DNA from: Mesorhizobium sp. B2-4-15 | GTDB lineage: Bacteria > Pseudomonadota > Alphaproteobacteria > Rhizobiales > Rhizobiaceae | Length of the DNA stretch: 64,000 nucleotides | NCBI RefSeq assembly: GCF_006658505.1 | Contig: NZ_VFUZ01000001.1 | Coordinates: 310,001-374,000 of the forward strand | Reading direction: 5' to 3' | Shown: positions 16,563-25,496 of the stretch, in pieces | Numbering within the stretch: position 1 is the stretch's first letter | Layout: every line of letters starts with the position of its first letter | The notes under the pieces: generated by a model | What the model saw: only the letters and a program-made list of their open reading frames with translations | What the model was told of the DNA's origin: nothing | Database searches by the model: none | Position numbers and translations under genes: made by a program

Positions 16563-18119
16563 ATGAACGGTGCCGATGTCCTGTGCGACGTGCTGCTGGC
16601 CAATGATGTGACGGTCTGCTTCGCCAATCCCGGCACCTCCGAGATGCATTTTGTGGCCGCGCTCGACCGCAAGCCTGAAATGCGCTGCGTGCTCGGACTG
16701 TTCGAGGGCGTCGTGACCGGTGCCGCCGACGGCTATGCGCGCATGACCGATCGTCCCGCCGCGACGCTGCTGCACACAGGCCCGGGCCTCGCCAATGGGC
16801 TGGCCAATATGCACAATGCCCGGCGTGCGTTCAGCCCGATGATCAACATCGTCGGTGACCATGCTTCCTATCACCTGCCGCTCGACGCGCCGCTCACCAG
16901 CGACATCGAAGGCCTTGCGGCGCCGATGTCCAAATGGGTTCGCCGCATCGAAGGGCCGGCCGATGTCCAACCGGCGACGGAGGCGGCCTTTCGCGCCTCG
17001 CTCACGCCGCCGGGGGTCACGACGCTGATCCTGCCGGCTGATGCTGCCTGGGGCGACGCTGCCCTGGCCCCGTCGGGCAAGGTCGTCCTTCCGCCGCCGC
17101 CGGCCGTAAACATGGACGCCGTGCGCAAGGTCGCCGCCGCGATCCGGAGCGCTCCAGGCCGTGTCGGCATGATCGTCCGCGGGCAGGCCGCACGGGCCGA
17201 TGCGCTAGAACTCGCGGGCCAGATATCTACAGCTTGCGATGTCCGTCTGTTCAGCGAGGTGCTTATCGCGCGGATGCAACGCGGGCGTGGGCGCGTGGCG
17301 CCGACACGCATTCCCTATCCAATCGATGCGGCGACGGCATTGCTGAGGGATATCGACGTTTTGGTGCTGGTCGGCGCGCGAGAGCCGGTCGCCTTCTTCG
17401 CCTATCCGGGAAAGCCCGGACGGCTTGTGCGTGAAGACTGCCAGGTGCTGACGTTGGCCACCCATGGCGATGATCTGCATGCGGCGCTGGAGGCACTGGG
17501 TGATGAACTCGGCGTCCGGCCGTCGCAACAGCAGACGATGTTCGCGACCGCCTTTCCGGAGGAGGCAGCGCCGAGCGGCACGCTGACGGACGATGCCATC
17601 GCGCTGTCGGTGGCGCGCAAGCTGCCGGACAACGCAATCGTCTGCGATGAGGCGGTTACCTCGGCGCGCCGTTTCTTCGCGCTGTCGGCATTCGCGGCGC
17701 CGCACGATTACATGATGGGCACGGGCGGATCGATCGGCGGCGGCATTCCGATGGCAACCGGAGCCGCGATCGCCTGTCCCGACCGCAAGGTGATCAATCT
17801 CGAAGCCGACGGCAGCGGCATGTACACGGTGCAGGGCCTGTGGACGCAGGCGCGGGAAAATCTCGACGTGGTGACGATCGTCTTTTCGAACCGGACCTAC
17901 GCGATCCTGCATGGCGAGATGCGCAATGTCGGCGTGAATGCCATCGGCGAGAATGCCAGGCGCATGCTCGACCTCGACCAGCCGGCGCTGGACTGGGTTT
18001 CGCTGGCTAAAGGCATGGGCGTGGAGGCGGCGCGCGCCGACACATGCGAGCGGTTCGATGCGCTCCTGGACAGCGCCTTGTCGCGGCGCGGTCCGTTCCT
18101 CATCGAAGCGCTGATCTGA
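16563..18119 (+). CDS. Thiamine-diphosphate-dependent enzyme, acetolactate synthase large subunit-like
   Basis: ThDP-dependent enzyme of 518 residues with the three-domain layout of acetolactate synthase and benzoylformate decarboxylase. The N-terminal PYR domain contains the probable catalytic Glu in LGLFEGVVTGAADGYAR. A central domain with reduced nucleotide-binding features and a C-terminal PP domain follow. The ThDP/Mg motif reads EADGSGMYTVQGLW, with Ala where GDGS normally has Gly. It is about 50 residues shorter than biosynthetic IlvB, and no small regulatory subunit gene is adjacent. A catabolic 2-oxoacid decarboxylase or lyase role is therefore more likely than valine/isoleucine synthesis. 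It stands alone between an esterase gene and bolA. Confidence 0.82.
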   Translation: MNGADVLCDVLLANDVTVCFANPGTSEMHFVAALDRKPEMRCVLGLFEGVVTGAADGYARMTDRPAATLLHTGPGLANGLANMHNARRAFSPMINIVGDHASYHLPLDAPLTSDIEGLAAPMSKWVRRIEGPADVQPATEAAFRASLTPPGVTTLILPADAAWGDAALAPSGKVVLPPPPAVNMDAVRKVAAAIRSAPGRVGMIVRGQAARADALELAGQISTACDVRLFSEVLIARMQRGRGRVAPTRIPYPIDAATALLRDIDVLVLVGAREPVAFFAYPGKPGRLVREDCQVLTLATHGDDLHAALEALGDELGVRPSQQQTMFATAFPEEAAPSGTLTDDAIALSVARKLPDNAIVCDEAVTSARRFFALSAFAAPHDYMMGTGGSIGGGIPMATGAAIACPDRKVINLEADGSGMYTVQGLWTQARENLDVVTIVFSNRTYAILHGEMRNVGVNAIGENARRMLDLDQPALDWVSLAKGMGVEAARADTCERFDALLDSALSRRGPFLIEALI

Positions 18120-18160
18120 CCGTTTGCGAAAGGCGAGCCGTAGGTCGCCGGCTGAACGAC

Positions 18161-18463
18161 CTACCAGCGGGTCTTTTCGCCGGGAGCCGCCGGTTCGATC
18201 GCCAGCGCATGCACACCGGCCTTCAATTCGTCGGCAAGCAGTTCGTTGACGGCGCGGTGGCGGTCGATGCGGCTCATGCCGGCAAAGGCGGACGCGACGA
18301 CGCGGACGCGAAAATGCGTCTCGCCAGTGCCGTCATAGGCGCCGTGATGGTCGGAGCCATGATGGTGATGGCCGGCATGGAGGTGGCTTTCGTTGATGAT
18401 GACCAGCCGCTCGGGCGAAAATGCCTTGTTGAGCTTGTCTTCCATGGTCGCCTGTATGGACAT
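18161..18463 (-). CDS. BolA family protein with His-rich insertion
   Basis: BolA-family protein of 100 residues, a cytosolic partner of monothiol glutaredoxins involved in Fe-S trafficking. Family features are the N-terminal helix, the ESHLHAGH segment, GETHFRVRVVS-like strand, RHRAVNELLADEL and VHALAIEP. Between the conserved HAGH and the GTGETHF strand lies an extra His-rich loop, HHHHGSDHH, next to the region where BolA contributes a ligand to the [2Fe-2S] cluster. Start chosen at 18463 because AAGGGAG sits six bases upstream; the ATG at 18469 has no spacing. Divergent from the J-domain gene. Confidence 0.9.
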   Translation of the reverse strand: MSIQATMEDKLNKAFSPERLVIINESHLHAGHHHHGSDHHGAYDGTGETHFRVRVVASAFAGMSRIDRHRAVNELLADELKAGVHALAIEPAAPGEKTRW

Positions 18464-18641
18464 CGCCATCTCCCTTCACCACATATGGCTGGTGCGTCAG
18501 CCTGGGGCCGCTGCAACGCTTCAACAAATAGATCATTCGAACAAAATGGATCGTTCGTCCGCTTTTAAGCCGCGATTCAGCGGTTAGGGCGATCATCGAG
18601 AAAATGTCAATTCTTGTTTCGCATCTGCGAACGCCCCATAA

Positions 18642-19271
18642 ATGGGTGAGATGAAGCCGTATCCCAAATATTTCGAGAAGATTCGCATCCGCCAGGAGAA
18701 GGACGCGGAGGTGAAGTCGCACTCGCCGATCTGCCAATGGGATGGCTGCAAGGAGCCGGGCACCCATCGCGCGCCGGTCGGGCGCATGAAGGAGGGCGAA
18801 TATTTCCGCTTCTGCTTCGACCATGTGCGCGAGTACAACAAGGGCTTCAACTACTTCTCCGGTGTGCCGGACACCGAGGTGGCGCGTTTCCAGAAGGAGG
18901 CGATGACCGGCCACCGGCCGACCTGGAAAATGGGCATCAACGGCGCCTCGACGCGTTCGTCGCCCGATATGGCGCAGATGCGGTCCGGCCGCGCCGGGTA
19001 CTACAACCGCATGCGCGACCCGTTCGACCTGTTCAAGGGACCGAAGGATCCGCGCGAGGCGCGCGAGCGCAAGGCCAAGCCGCTTGAGGCCAAGGCGCTG
19101 GAAACGCTTGGCCTTGATACAAAGGCGACTGGCAAGGATATCAAGGCGCGCTATAAGGAACTGGTGAAGCGTCACCATCCGGATGCGAATGGCGGCGACA
19201 GAGGTTCGGAAGACCGGTTCCGCGATGTGCTGCAAGCCTATCGCGTGCTCAAACAGGCAGGCCTGTGCTGA
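18642..19271 (+). CDS. J-domain (DnaJ-like) protein, rhizobial type
   Basis: Protein of 209 residues with a C-terminal J domain (about residues 145-205) containing the HPD motif in VKRHHPDANGG. The N-terminal ~140 residues are a conserved alphaproteobacterial segment with a possible zinc-binding pattern (CQWDGCKEPGTH and later FRFCFDH, Cys/His pairs). Such proteins stimulate DnaK ATPase and recruit specific clients. An alternative start is the ATG at 18651 (MKPYPKYF), and neither start has a strong ribosome site. It lies upstream of cobS on the same strand, an arrangement common in rhizobia, so a chaperone link to the AAA+ cobaltochelatase is possible but unproven. Confidence 0.85.
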   Translation: MGEMKPYPKYFEKIRIRQEKDAEVKSHSPICQWDGCKEPGTHRAPVGRMKEGEYFRFCFDHVREYNKGFNYFSGVPDTEVARFQKEAMTGHRPTWKMGINGASTRSSPDMAQMRSGRAGYYNRMRDPFDLFKGPKDPREARERKAKPLEAKALETLGLDTKATGKDIKARYKELVKRHHPDANGGDRGSEDRFRDVLQAYRVLKQAGLC

Positions 19272-19354
19272 GCGACCCTATGGTTTGTGTCGTTTTCCAA
19301 CTTTCATAAGGGTGGAAAAGGCTTTAAGACCGCCCCCGAACAAAATCGATTGCC

Positions 19355-19375
19355 GGCGAAACGGGACGTTTCGCC
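19355..19375 (+). other. Perfect 8-bp hairpin just upstream of cobS start
   Basis: GGCGAAAC (19355-19362) pairs with GTTTCGCC (19368-19375) around a five-base loop, 20 bases before the cobS ATG. It lacks a T run, so it is unlikely to be a terminator. It could affect ribosome access or define the 5' end of the cobST message. Confidence 0.35.
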
Positions 19376-19394
19376 CGTGGAGACGTTGAGAGAT

Positions 19395-20381
19395 ATGAAC
19401 AAGGTCGATCGCGACATCGCCAACCTGCCCGACACGACGGTGTCGGTGAAGGAGAAATTCGGCTTCGACTCCAAGATGGTGGTGCCGGCCTATTCGGTCA
19501 CCAGCGAGCATGTGCCCGATGTCGATCCCGACTATCTGTTCGACAAGGCGACGACGTTGGCGATCCTCGCCGGCTTCGCCTATAACCGCCGGGTCATGGT
19601 CTCGGGCTATCATGGCACGGGCAAGTCGACCCATATCGAGCAGGTCGCGGCGCGCCTCAACTGGCCCTGCGTGCGCGTCAACCTCGACAGCCACGTCAGC
19701 CGCATCGATCTCGTCGGCAAGGACGCGATCGTCGTCAAGGACGGGCTGCAGGTCACCGAGTTCCGCGACGGCATCCTGCCCTGGGCCTATCAGCACAATG
19801 TCGCGCTCTGCTTCGATGAATATGACGCCGGTCGTCCGGACGTGATGTTCGTCATCCAGCGCGTGCTGGAATCGTCGGGCCGGCTGACGCTGCTCGACCA
19901 GAGCCGGGTCATCCGTCCCCATCCGGCGTTCCGGCTGTTTTCGACCGCCAATACGGTTGGCCTGGGCGACACCACCGGCCTCTATCACGGCACGCAGCAG
20001 ATCAACCAGGCGCAGATGGATCGCTGGTCGATCGTCACAACGCTCAACTACCTGCCGCACGACAATGAAGTGAACATCGTGCTGGCCAAGGCCAAGCACT
20101 ATCGCGACGGCAAGGGCAAGGACATCGTCAACAAGATGGTGCGCGTCGCCGACATGACGCGCTCGGCCTTCATCAATGGCGACCTGTCGACCGTGATGAG
20201 CCCGCGCACCGTCATCACCTGGGCCGAGAATGCCGAGATCTTCGGCAATATCGGCATGGCCTTCCGGCTGACCTTCCTCAACAAGTGCGACGAGCTCGAG
20301 CGCTCGGTGGTAGCCGAGTTCTACCAGCGCGCCTTCGGCGAGGATCTGCCCGAGAGCGCCGCCAACGTGGTGCTGGGCTAA
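19395..20381 (+). CDS. cobS: Aerobic cobaltochelatase subunit CobS
   Basis: AAA+ ATPase subunit of the ATP-dependent cobaltochelatase CobNST, which inserts cobalt into hydrogenobyrinate a,c-diamide in aerobic B12 synthesis. The start at 19395 (MNKVDRDIA) gives 328 residues, the size of known CobS; a frame from 19287 would add 36 atypical residues. Walker A is G71-Y-H-G-T-G-K77-S78. Walker B is in [10 protein letters not shown], and sensor-like segment [10 protein letters not shown] follows. cobT starts 10 bases downstream. CobN is not in the window, as is common because cobN lies in the main cob cluster. Confidence 0.96.
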   Translation: MNKVDRDIANLPDTTVSVKEKFGFDSKMVVPAYSVTSEHVPDVDPDYLFDKATTLAILAGFAYNRRVMVSGYHGTGKSTHIEQVAARLNWPCVRVNLDSHVSRIDLVGKDAIVVKDGLQVTEFRDGILPWAYQHNVALCFDEYDAGRPDVMFVIQRVLESSGRLTLLDQSRVIRPHPAFRLFSTANTVGLGDTTGLYHGTQQINQAQMDRWSIVTTLNYLPHDNEVNIVLAKAKHYRDGKGKDIVNKMVRVADMTRSAFINGDLSTVMSPRTVITWAENAEIFGNIGMAFRLTFLNKCDELERSVVAEFYQRAFGEDLPESAANVVLG

Positions 20382-20391
20382 GCGAGCCTCG

Positions 20392-22290
20392 ATGGCGGGT
20401 CCGGGCGACAACACGCGCAACAAGTCGAAGACGGGGTCTGAAGCCGACAGCTTCAAGCGCGCCGTCACCGTCTGCATGCGCGCCATTGCCGGCGACAAGG
20501 ACATGGAAGTCGGCTTCGCCAAGGACAGGCCGGCGCTCGCCGGCAGCCGCGCGCGCTTGCCAGAGTTGCCGAAGAAGGCGTCGAAGACCGATATCGCCAT
20601 CACCCGCGGGCTTGGCGATTCCATGGCGCTGAAGCGCGCCTGCCATGATGTGCGCATCCACACCAGGCTGGCGCCGGAAGGCAAGGCGGCCCGTGCGATC
20701 TACGACGCGGTCGAACAGGCCCGCGTCGAGGCGATCGGCAGCCGCGCCATGCAGGGCGTCGCCGACAATATCGGCTCGATGCTGGAAGACAAATACGCCA
20801 AGGCCAACCTCGTTGACGTCAAGGACAAGGCCGACGCGCCGATCGAGGAAGCGCTTGCGCTCATGGTGCGCGAGAAGCTGACCGGCCGCCCCATCCCGAA
20901 GAGCGGCGAGCGGCTGGTCGAACTCTGGCGGCCCTGGGTCGAGGAAAAGGCCAGCGCCGACCTCGACGGGCTTTCGGCCAAGCTGGACGACCAGCAAGCC
21001 TTTGCCCGGGTCGTGCGCGATATGCTCGCCTCCATGGAGATGGCCGAGGAACTCGGCGACGACCAGGAGACGGAAGACTCCGAGGACAATGACGACAACC
21101 AGCCGCAAGGCGAGGAGCAGAGCGAGGAGGGCGGCGAGGACGATTCCGGCTCCGAGCAATCGCAGTCCGAGGATGCCGAGGCGTCCGCCGATGACGAGCA
21201 GTCGGCCGAGACGGAAGCCTCCGACGCCACCGCCGACGATCTGTCCGACGATGATGATGCCGATGCCGAGACGCCCGGCGAGGCGCGGCGCAACGACAAT
21301 CCCTTCACCAACCTGCCGAAGGAAATCGACTACAAGGTCTTCACCACCGCTTTCGACGAGACGGTCGGCGCCGAGGAGCTTTGCGAGGAGGAAGAACTCG
21401 ACCGGTTGCGCGCCTTCCTCGACAAGCAGCTTGCCAATCTGTCGGGCGTTGTCGGGCGGCTTGCCAACCGCCTGCAGCGCCGCCTGATGGCGCAGCAGAA
21501 CCGGTCGTGGGATTTCGACCTGGAAGAAGGCTATCTCGACCCGGCGCGGCTGGTGCGCGTCGTCATCGATCCGATGCAGCCGCTGTCCTTCAAGCAGGAG
21601 CGCGACACCAAGTTCCGCGACACGGTGGTGACGCTGGTGCTCGACAATTCGGGGTCCATGCGCGGCCGGCCGATCACGGTTGCCGCTACGTGCGCCGACA
21701 TTCTGGCGCGCACGCTGGAACGTTGCGGCGTCTCGGTCGAGATCCTCGGCTTCACCACAAGGGCCTGGAAGGGCGGACAGGCGCGCGAGAAGTGGCTGAA
21801 GGACGGCAAGCCGCCGAACCCGGGCCGCCTCAACGATCTGCGCCACATCATCTATAAATCGGCGGACCATCCGTGGCGGCGGGCGCGGCGCAATCTCGGC
21901 CTGATGATGCGCGAAGGCCTGCTCAAGGAAAACATCGACGGCGAAGCGCTGCTGTGGGCGCACAACCGCCTGATCGCCCGCCCCGAACAGCGCAAGATCC
22001 TGATGATGATCTCCGATGGCGCGCCGGTCGACGATTCGACGCTGTCGGTCAATCCGGGCAATTATCTCGAGCGCCATCTGCGCGCCGTCATCGAACTGAT
22101 CGAGACGCGCTCGCCGGTGGAATTGCTGGCCATCGGCATCGGCCATGACGTCACGCGCTATTACAGGCGTGCCGTCACCATCGTCGATGCCGAGGAACTG
22201 GCCGGCGCCATGACCGAGCAACTGGCCTCGCTGTTTGCCGAGGAAAGCGCGCGCGACACGCGGCGCGGCGGCATCCGGCGCGCCGGATGA
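20392..22290 (+). CDS. cobT: Aerobic cobaltochelatase subunit CobT
   Basis: VWA-domain subunit of the CobNST cobaltochelatase, 632 residues, matching CobT length. The N-terminal CobT domain is followed by a very acidic low-complexity stretch (about residues 220-300, rich in Glu, Asp, Ser). The C-terminal VWA domain has the MIDAS motif D418-N-S420-G-S422, which binds Mg and mediates contact with the CobS hexamer. It is co-transcribed with cobS (10-base gap). Its TGA overlaps the start of the next gene by four bases (ATGA), so that gene is translationally coupled. Confidence 0.96.
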   Translation: MAGPGDNTRNKSKTGSEADSFKRAVTVCMRAIAGDKDMEVGFAKDRPALAGSRARLPELPKKASKTDIAITRGLGDSMALKRACHDVRIHTRLAPEGKAARAIYDAVEQARVEAIGSRAMQGVADNIGSMLEDKYAKANLVDVKDKADAPIEEALALMVREKLTGRPIPKSGERLVELWRPWVEEKASADLDGLSAKLDDQQAFARVVRDMLASMEMAEELGDDQETEDSEDNDDNQPQGEEQSEEGGEDDSGSEQSQSEDAEASADDEQSAETEASDATADDLSDDDDADAETPGEARRNDNPFTNLPKEIDYKVFTTAFDETVGAEELCEEEELDRLRAFLDKQLANLSGVVGRLANRLQRRLMAQQNRSWDFDLEEGYLDPARLVRVVIDPMQPLSFKQERDTKFRDTVVTLVLDNSGSMRGRPITVAATCADILARTLERCGVSVEILGFTTRAWKGGQAREKWLKDGKPPNPGRLNDLRHIIYKSADHPWRRARRNLGLMMREGLLKENIDGEALLWAHNRLIARPEQRKILMMISDGAPVDDSTLSVNPGNYLERHLRAVIELIETRSPVELLAIGIGHDVTRYYRRAVTIVDAEELAGAMTEQLASLFAEESARDTRRGGIRRAG

Positions 22291-23312
22291 TCTTTTCACC
22301 GGGCGGCTTTCGGCAAACGGTTCTCGCCGCTTGCGCGCTCGCCAGCGTGGTCCTTTCGCCGGCGACTGCCAGCGGGCCGGCTTCGGTCGAGCCGGTCGCG
22401 GTCTCGGCAAGACCAATAAGCCAGTTCAGAATAGGACATGACGAGAAACAGTTCGGTCCGCTCGAATTCGTCGGCGGGTTGGAACTGATCTCGCCATCGC
22501 GCGATTTCGGGGGGCTGTCAGCGTTCCGCTTCCTGAAAGCAGGGGGCGATTTCATCGGCGTGGCCGACACCGGTTACTGGTTCCTCGGTACGGTGGCCCG
22601 CGACGCCGACAGACGGCCCGTGGGCGTCCAGAACTTCCGTTTGCAGCAGATGGTCGACCAGAGCGGCCAGCCAATCGACGAGAAATGGGAAGTCGATGCA
22701 GAAGGCCTCGCGGTCCAGGAGGGCATCGCCACCGTCGGTTTCGAGCGCAATCATCGCGTCGCCCAGTTCAACATCGACCCCAGCGATATGAAGGCGCCAT
22801 TCAAACAGCTGGATTTCCTGATTCCGGTGCAGGAGTTGCGGCAGAACCGCGGCTTCGAAACCGTCGCTCATGCCAATGCTAACGGCCAACACCAGGGCGG
22901 TCTGGTCGTGGTCTCTGAGCAAAGCCTCGACAAATCAGGCAACATCTATGCCGCCATCATCGGAGGGCCGCACAAGGGTGTCTTCACCATCAAGCGCAAC
23001 GATGATTTCGACATCACCGATGGCGCCTTCCTGCCGGATGGCGACCTGTTGCTGCTGGAGCGCAGTTTTACCATGGCGGGCGGCCTCAAGATGCGGCTGC
23101 GACGCATCCATGGCGAGAGCGTGGAGAAGGGTGCCATCGCCGACGGGCCGGTGCTTTTGGAAGCCGACATGGGCTACCAGATCGACAATATGGAAGGGCT
23201 CGACGTGTGGACCCGCGATGACGGCGCGTTGATGGTGTCGCTGATCTCCGACGACAACCACTCGATCCTGCAGCGCAACCTTTATCTGGAATTCATCCTG
23301 CACCAGGATTGA
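22287..23312 (+). CDS. Esterase-like activity of phytase (PF13449) family, exported
   Basis: Secreted protein of 341 residues. A signal peptide ends near residue 28 (SPATASG). The mature part resembles the 'esterase-like activity of phytase' family, a predicted beta-propeller, with typical segments such as [17 protein letters not shown] and DNMEGLDVW. It overlaps cobT by ATGA and so shares its message, an arrangement common in rhizobia although a functional link to cobalamin synthesis is unclear. It converges with the spermidine-synthase-like gene, with only six bases between the stops. Substrate unknown. Confidence 0.82.
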   Translation: MIFSPGGFRQTVLAACALASVVLSPATASGPASVEPVAVSARPISQFRIGHDEKQFGPLEFVGGLELISPSRDFGGLSAFRFLKAGGDFIGVADTGYWFLGTVARDADRRPVGVQNFRLQQMVDQSGQPIDEKWEVDAEGLAVQEGIATVGFERNHRVAQFNIDPSDMKAPFKQLDFLIPVQELRQNRGFETVAHANANGQHQGGLVVVSEQSLDKSGNIYAAIIGGPHKGVFTIKRNDDFDITDGAFLPDGDLLLLERSFTMAGGLKMRLRRIHGESVEKGAIADGPVLLEADMGYQIDNMEGLDVWTRDDGALMVSLISDDNHSILQRNLYLEFILHQD

Positions 23313-23318
23313 GATTGG

Positions 23319-23927
23319 TTACGGCATGCGCTCGTTGGCCATACGCAGACCATTGGTCGCGATCCAGATGACATGACGCGCGCCACGCTTGCCGTTGGCG
23401 CGCGTGTTGACCTCTTCGATCGTGAAGCCTGCCTGCTTCAGCCGCCGCGTGAAGCCAGCGTCCGGCCCCTGCGACCACACCGCCAGCACGCCGCCCGGCT
23501 TAAGGGCGGTGCGGGCGGTGCCGAGGCCTGCCAGGCTGTAGAGGGCGTCATTGCCCTTGTGGACGATGCCTTCGGGGCCATTGTCGACATCGAGCAGGAT
23601 CGCGTCCCAGGCTGCAGGTTTAGAGCGTATCAGTTGCCCGACATCGGTCTCCTGGATGGTGACGCGAGGGTCGTCGAGACAGCCGCCAAACATTTCGGCC
23701 ATCGGGCCGCGCGCCCAGGCGACGACAGCCGGCACCAGTTCCGCGACAGTGATTTCGGCGTCGTTGGCCAGCTCGGCGAGGGCGGCGCGCAGAGTGAAGC
23801 CCATGCCAAGTCCGCCGATCAGGACCCTTGGCCGCCGATGGCTCGCAATCTTCTGGCAAGACAGTTTCGCCAGTGCCTGCTCGGAGCCGCTGAGGCGGCT
23901 GTTCATCAGCTCGTTGGTGCCGAGCAT
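23319..23927 (-). CDS. Spermidine synthase-like methyltransferase-fold protein, start codon problem
   Basis: Protein with the spermidine synthase/SAM-methyltransferase fold. Segments RVLIGGLGMGFTLRAAL (nucleotide-binding loop), VTVAELVPAVVAWARG and DAILLDVDNGPEG are characteristic. From the first in-frame ATG at 23927 it has 202 residues. However, recognisable sequence continues upstream in frame without any ATG, GTG or TTG (PWVQLDTA ... LRLKRRGAEFSI). The codon where relatives, as I recall them, start (Met-Ile-Pro-Trp) reads ATC at about 24016-24018. The frame then runs into intergenic repeat B. The gene may initiate at 23927 and make a shortened product, use a non-canonical start, or be decaying. 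It follows the queuosine transporter gene. Confidence 0.75.
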   Translation of the reverse strand: MLGTNELMNSRLSGSEQALAKLSCQKIASHRRPRVLIGGLGMGFTLRAALAELANDAEITVAELVPAVVAWARGPMAEMFGGCLDDPRVTIQETDVGQLIRSKPAAWDAILLDVDNGPEGIVHKGNDALYSLAGLGTARTALKPGGVLAVWSQGPDAGFTRRLKQAGFTIEEVNTRANGKRGARHVIWIATNGLRMANERMP

Positions 23928-24029
23928 GATCGAGAATTCGGCGCCACGCCGCTTGAGGCGAAGCTCCTGCGCACCATCCGGGGTCTTTGCGGTATCGAGC
24001 TGGACCCAGGGGATGATCGGCTTTGTCTG

Positions 24030-24096
24030 ATCATGATCTTTTCCGAAAACCGGACGCCAAGTCTCGCTGACGCGGACCTTCGGTTCGGGATCATTT
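24030..24096. repeat. Intergenic repeat family B, copy 1
   Basis: GATCATGATCTTTTCCGAAAACCGG at its left end and a degenerate TTCGGTTCGGGATCAT at its right end form the two arms of a hairpin-like element. The same plan is seen at 48889-48938, 56474-56521 and 63328-63370. This copy abuts the stop of the queuosine transporter gene and overlaps the upstream reading frame of the methyltransferase-like gene. Confidence 0.65.
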
Positions 24097-24097
24097 C

Positions 24098-24778
24098 TTA
24101 AACCGCGACCGCCGGCTGGTTCCAGCGGGCGGCGAGCAGCCGGTAGGGTATGAGCGCGACCACGGCGATGATCAGCTTCACGCTGAGGTCGCCGAGCGCC
24201 CAGGAAACCCAGCGCATGGCCTCGACATGGAAGACCCCCATCAGCGGCGCCGTCTCGAGCGCAAAACTATCGTTGGGGCCAGCAAAGGCGAAAGCGGCCG
24301 AGAATGCGACGGTGAAGAAGACCATGGTGTCGAACACCGAGCCGACCAGCGTGCCGACGATCGGCGCCCGCCACCAGCTCTGCCGACGCAGCCGGTTGAA
24401 CACGGTGACATCGAGCAATTGCGCGGAGAGGAACGCCGCGCCGGAAGCGGCCGCGATGCGCACCAGCCGGTCGGCGGCGGTCTCGAATTCGATGAAGCCG
24501 TGGCGGAACAGGAAGGGCGGCACAAGGATGGAGCAGACCACCGCCGTCATGAAGCCGACAAAGACGATCCTGCGCGCTACCGCAGGCCCATAGCGGCGGT
24601 TGGCGAGGTCGGTGACCAGGAAGGAGAAGGGATAGGTGAAAGCGCCCCAGGTGAGCAGGTCAGCCAGCGACAGGCCGCCGATCTGGCCCTGCATGGGGAA
24701 CTGCACGAGGATGTTCGATGCCACGACGACAAGCGCCATGGCGGCCACAAAGGGCAGGTATCGCGAGAAGGAAGTCAT
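24098..24778 (-). CDS. Queuosine precursor transporter (YhhQ/VUT family)
   Basis: Integral inner-membrane protein of 226 residues with about six hydrophobic helices, matching the YhhQ/QPTR (vitamin uptake transporter) family that imports queuine precursors such as preQ0 and preQ1. Diagnostic segments are LADLLTWGAFTYPFSFLVTDLANRRYGP at the N-terminus and the later VFDTMVFFTVAF and WALGDLSVKL. It lies downstream of rpmB with a 162-base gap that contains two hairpins. The first could end the rpmB message and the second is close enough to act as a leader. The spermidine-synthase-like gene follows. Confidence 0.9.
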   Translation of the reverse strand: MTSFSRYLPFVAAMALVVVASNILVQFPMQGQIGGLSLADLLTWGAFTYPFSFLVTDLANRRYGPAVARRIVFVGFMTAVVCSILVPPFLFRHGFIEFETAADRLVRIAAASGAAFLSAQLLDVTVFNRLRRQSWWRAPIVGTLVGSVFDTMVFFTVAFSAAFAFAGPNDSFALETAPLMGVFHVEAMRWVSWALGDLSVKLIIAVVALIPYRLLAARWNQPAVAV

Positions 24779-24847
24779 TTTTTTATCCTGGGTAATGGAA
24801 CCAGCGGAGCATCAGGCCCAAGCGGGCATCGCTCGCTTCGTAGTTGA

Positions 24848-24887
24848 GCATCGGATTGCAGAACCCTTGCGGATTTCGTTCCGATGC
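24848..24887 (-). promoter_or_regulatory. Structured leader candidate upstream of queuosine transporter
   Basis: GCATCGGA (24848-24855) and TCCGATGC (24880-24887) form a perfect 8-bp stem enclosing a 24-base loop, followed on the minus strand by further GC-rich pairing before the start at 24778. Queuosine genes elsewhere are controlled by preQ1 riboswitches, but I do not recognise a known preQ1 aptamer consensus here. Called only as a candidate structured leader. Confidence 0.3.
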
Positions 24888-24891
24888 CCAA

Positions 24892-24910
24892 GGCCAACAA
24901 GTGGTTGGCC
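24892..24910 (-). terminator. Possible terminator hairpin after rpmB
   Basis: GGCCAAC and GTTGGCC form a perfect 7-bp stem with a five-base loop, 31 bases after the rpmB stop on the minus strand. There is no clear T run after it, so termination may be weak or Rho-assisted. Confidence 0.4.
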
Positions 24911-24940
24911 GGGGCGGTCGTCCCCCGCCTTTAAACGATG

Positions 24941-25237
24941 TCAGGCGGCGGCCTGCTCGGCCAGCTTCTTGGCGATCTGCTTCTTCAGGAGACGCGCGCG
25001 CTGCGACAGTTCCTTGACGTCGGCCTTGGCCAGGAAGGCATCGAGGCCGCCGCGATGTTCGACCGAACGCAGCGCGTTGGCCGAGATGCGCAGGCGCACA
25101 TTCTGGTTCAGCGCTTCCGAGATCAGCGTCACGTTGACGAGGTTCGGCAGGAAGCGACGCTTGGTCTTGTTGTTGGCGTGGCTCACATTGTTGCCGGTCT
25201 GGACTGCCTTGGCAGTGAGTTCGCAGGTGCGGGACAT
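24941..25237 (-). CDS. rpmB: 50S ribosomal protein L28
   Basis: Ribosomal protein L28 of the large subunit, 98 residues from the ATG at 25237 (MSRTCELT), the usual alphaproteobacterial length. Family segments are [19 protein letters not shown], near-universal in L28, and [21 protein letters not shown]. Only one cysteine is present, so this is the zinc-independent form without the two CxxC pairs. It is monocistronic or leads into the queuosine transporter gene and is divergent from the DUF3108 gene. A good sigma-70 promoter lies 100-128 bases upstream. Confidence 0.98.
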   Translation of the reverse strand: MSRTCELTAKAVQTGNNVSHANNKTKRRFLPNLVNVTLISEALNQNVRLRISANALRSVEHRGGLDAFLAKADVKELSQRARLLKKQIAKKLAEQAAA

Positions 25238-25336
25238 GGTTCTAACCTTCAGTTCTCTCGTGACCTGCCAAACCTTTGTGCCCACGCCGGGTGGCGCGCG
25301 GTTCTGGTCAGGCGGCCTTATGGAAAAAGTTGGCGT

Positions 25337-25365
25337 TCCATAGTTGCATTTCGCCAATGCGTCAA
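25337..25365 (-). promoter_or_regulatory. Sigma-70 promoter of rpmB
   Basis: On the minus strand TTGACG (25365-25360) and TATGGA (25342-25337) are separated by exactly 17 bases. The -35 matches five of six and the -10 four of six consensus bases. It is placed 100 bases upstream of the rpmB start, consistent with a ribosomal protein gene having a leader. Confidence 0.55.
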
Positions 25366-25496
25366 GCTCCGGTCCTTCGCCCATGCGGCATGCATTTCAC
25401 ATTAAGGCCGGAATTCACCCTATAAGCGGTCCCATAGGGACATGCCAAGCCGGAGTTGCCCGCCTCCGGCCGAAAAGATCGAGGACCGATCCCGCC

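Noticed and set aside
20278..22416. Long antisense open frame over cobT
   Set aside because: Mirror of the acidic CobT coding sequence; no domain recognised and no ribosome site.
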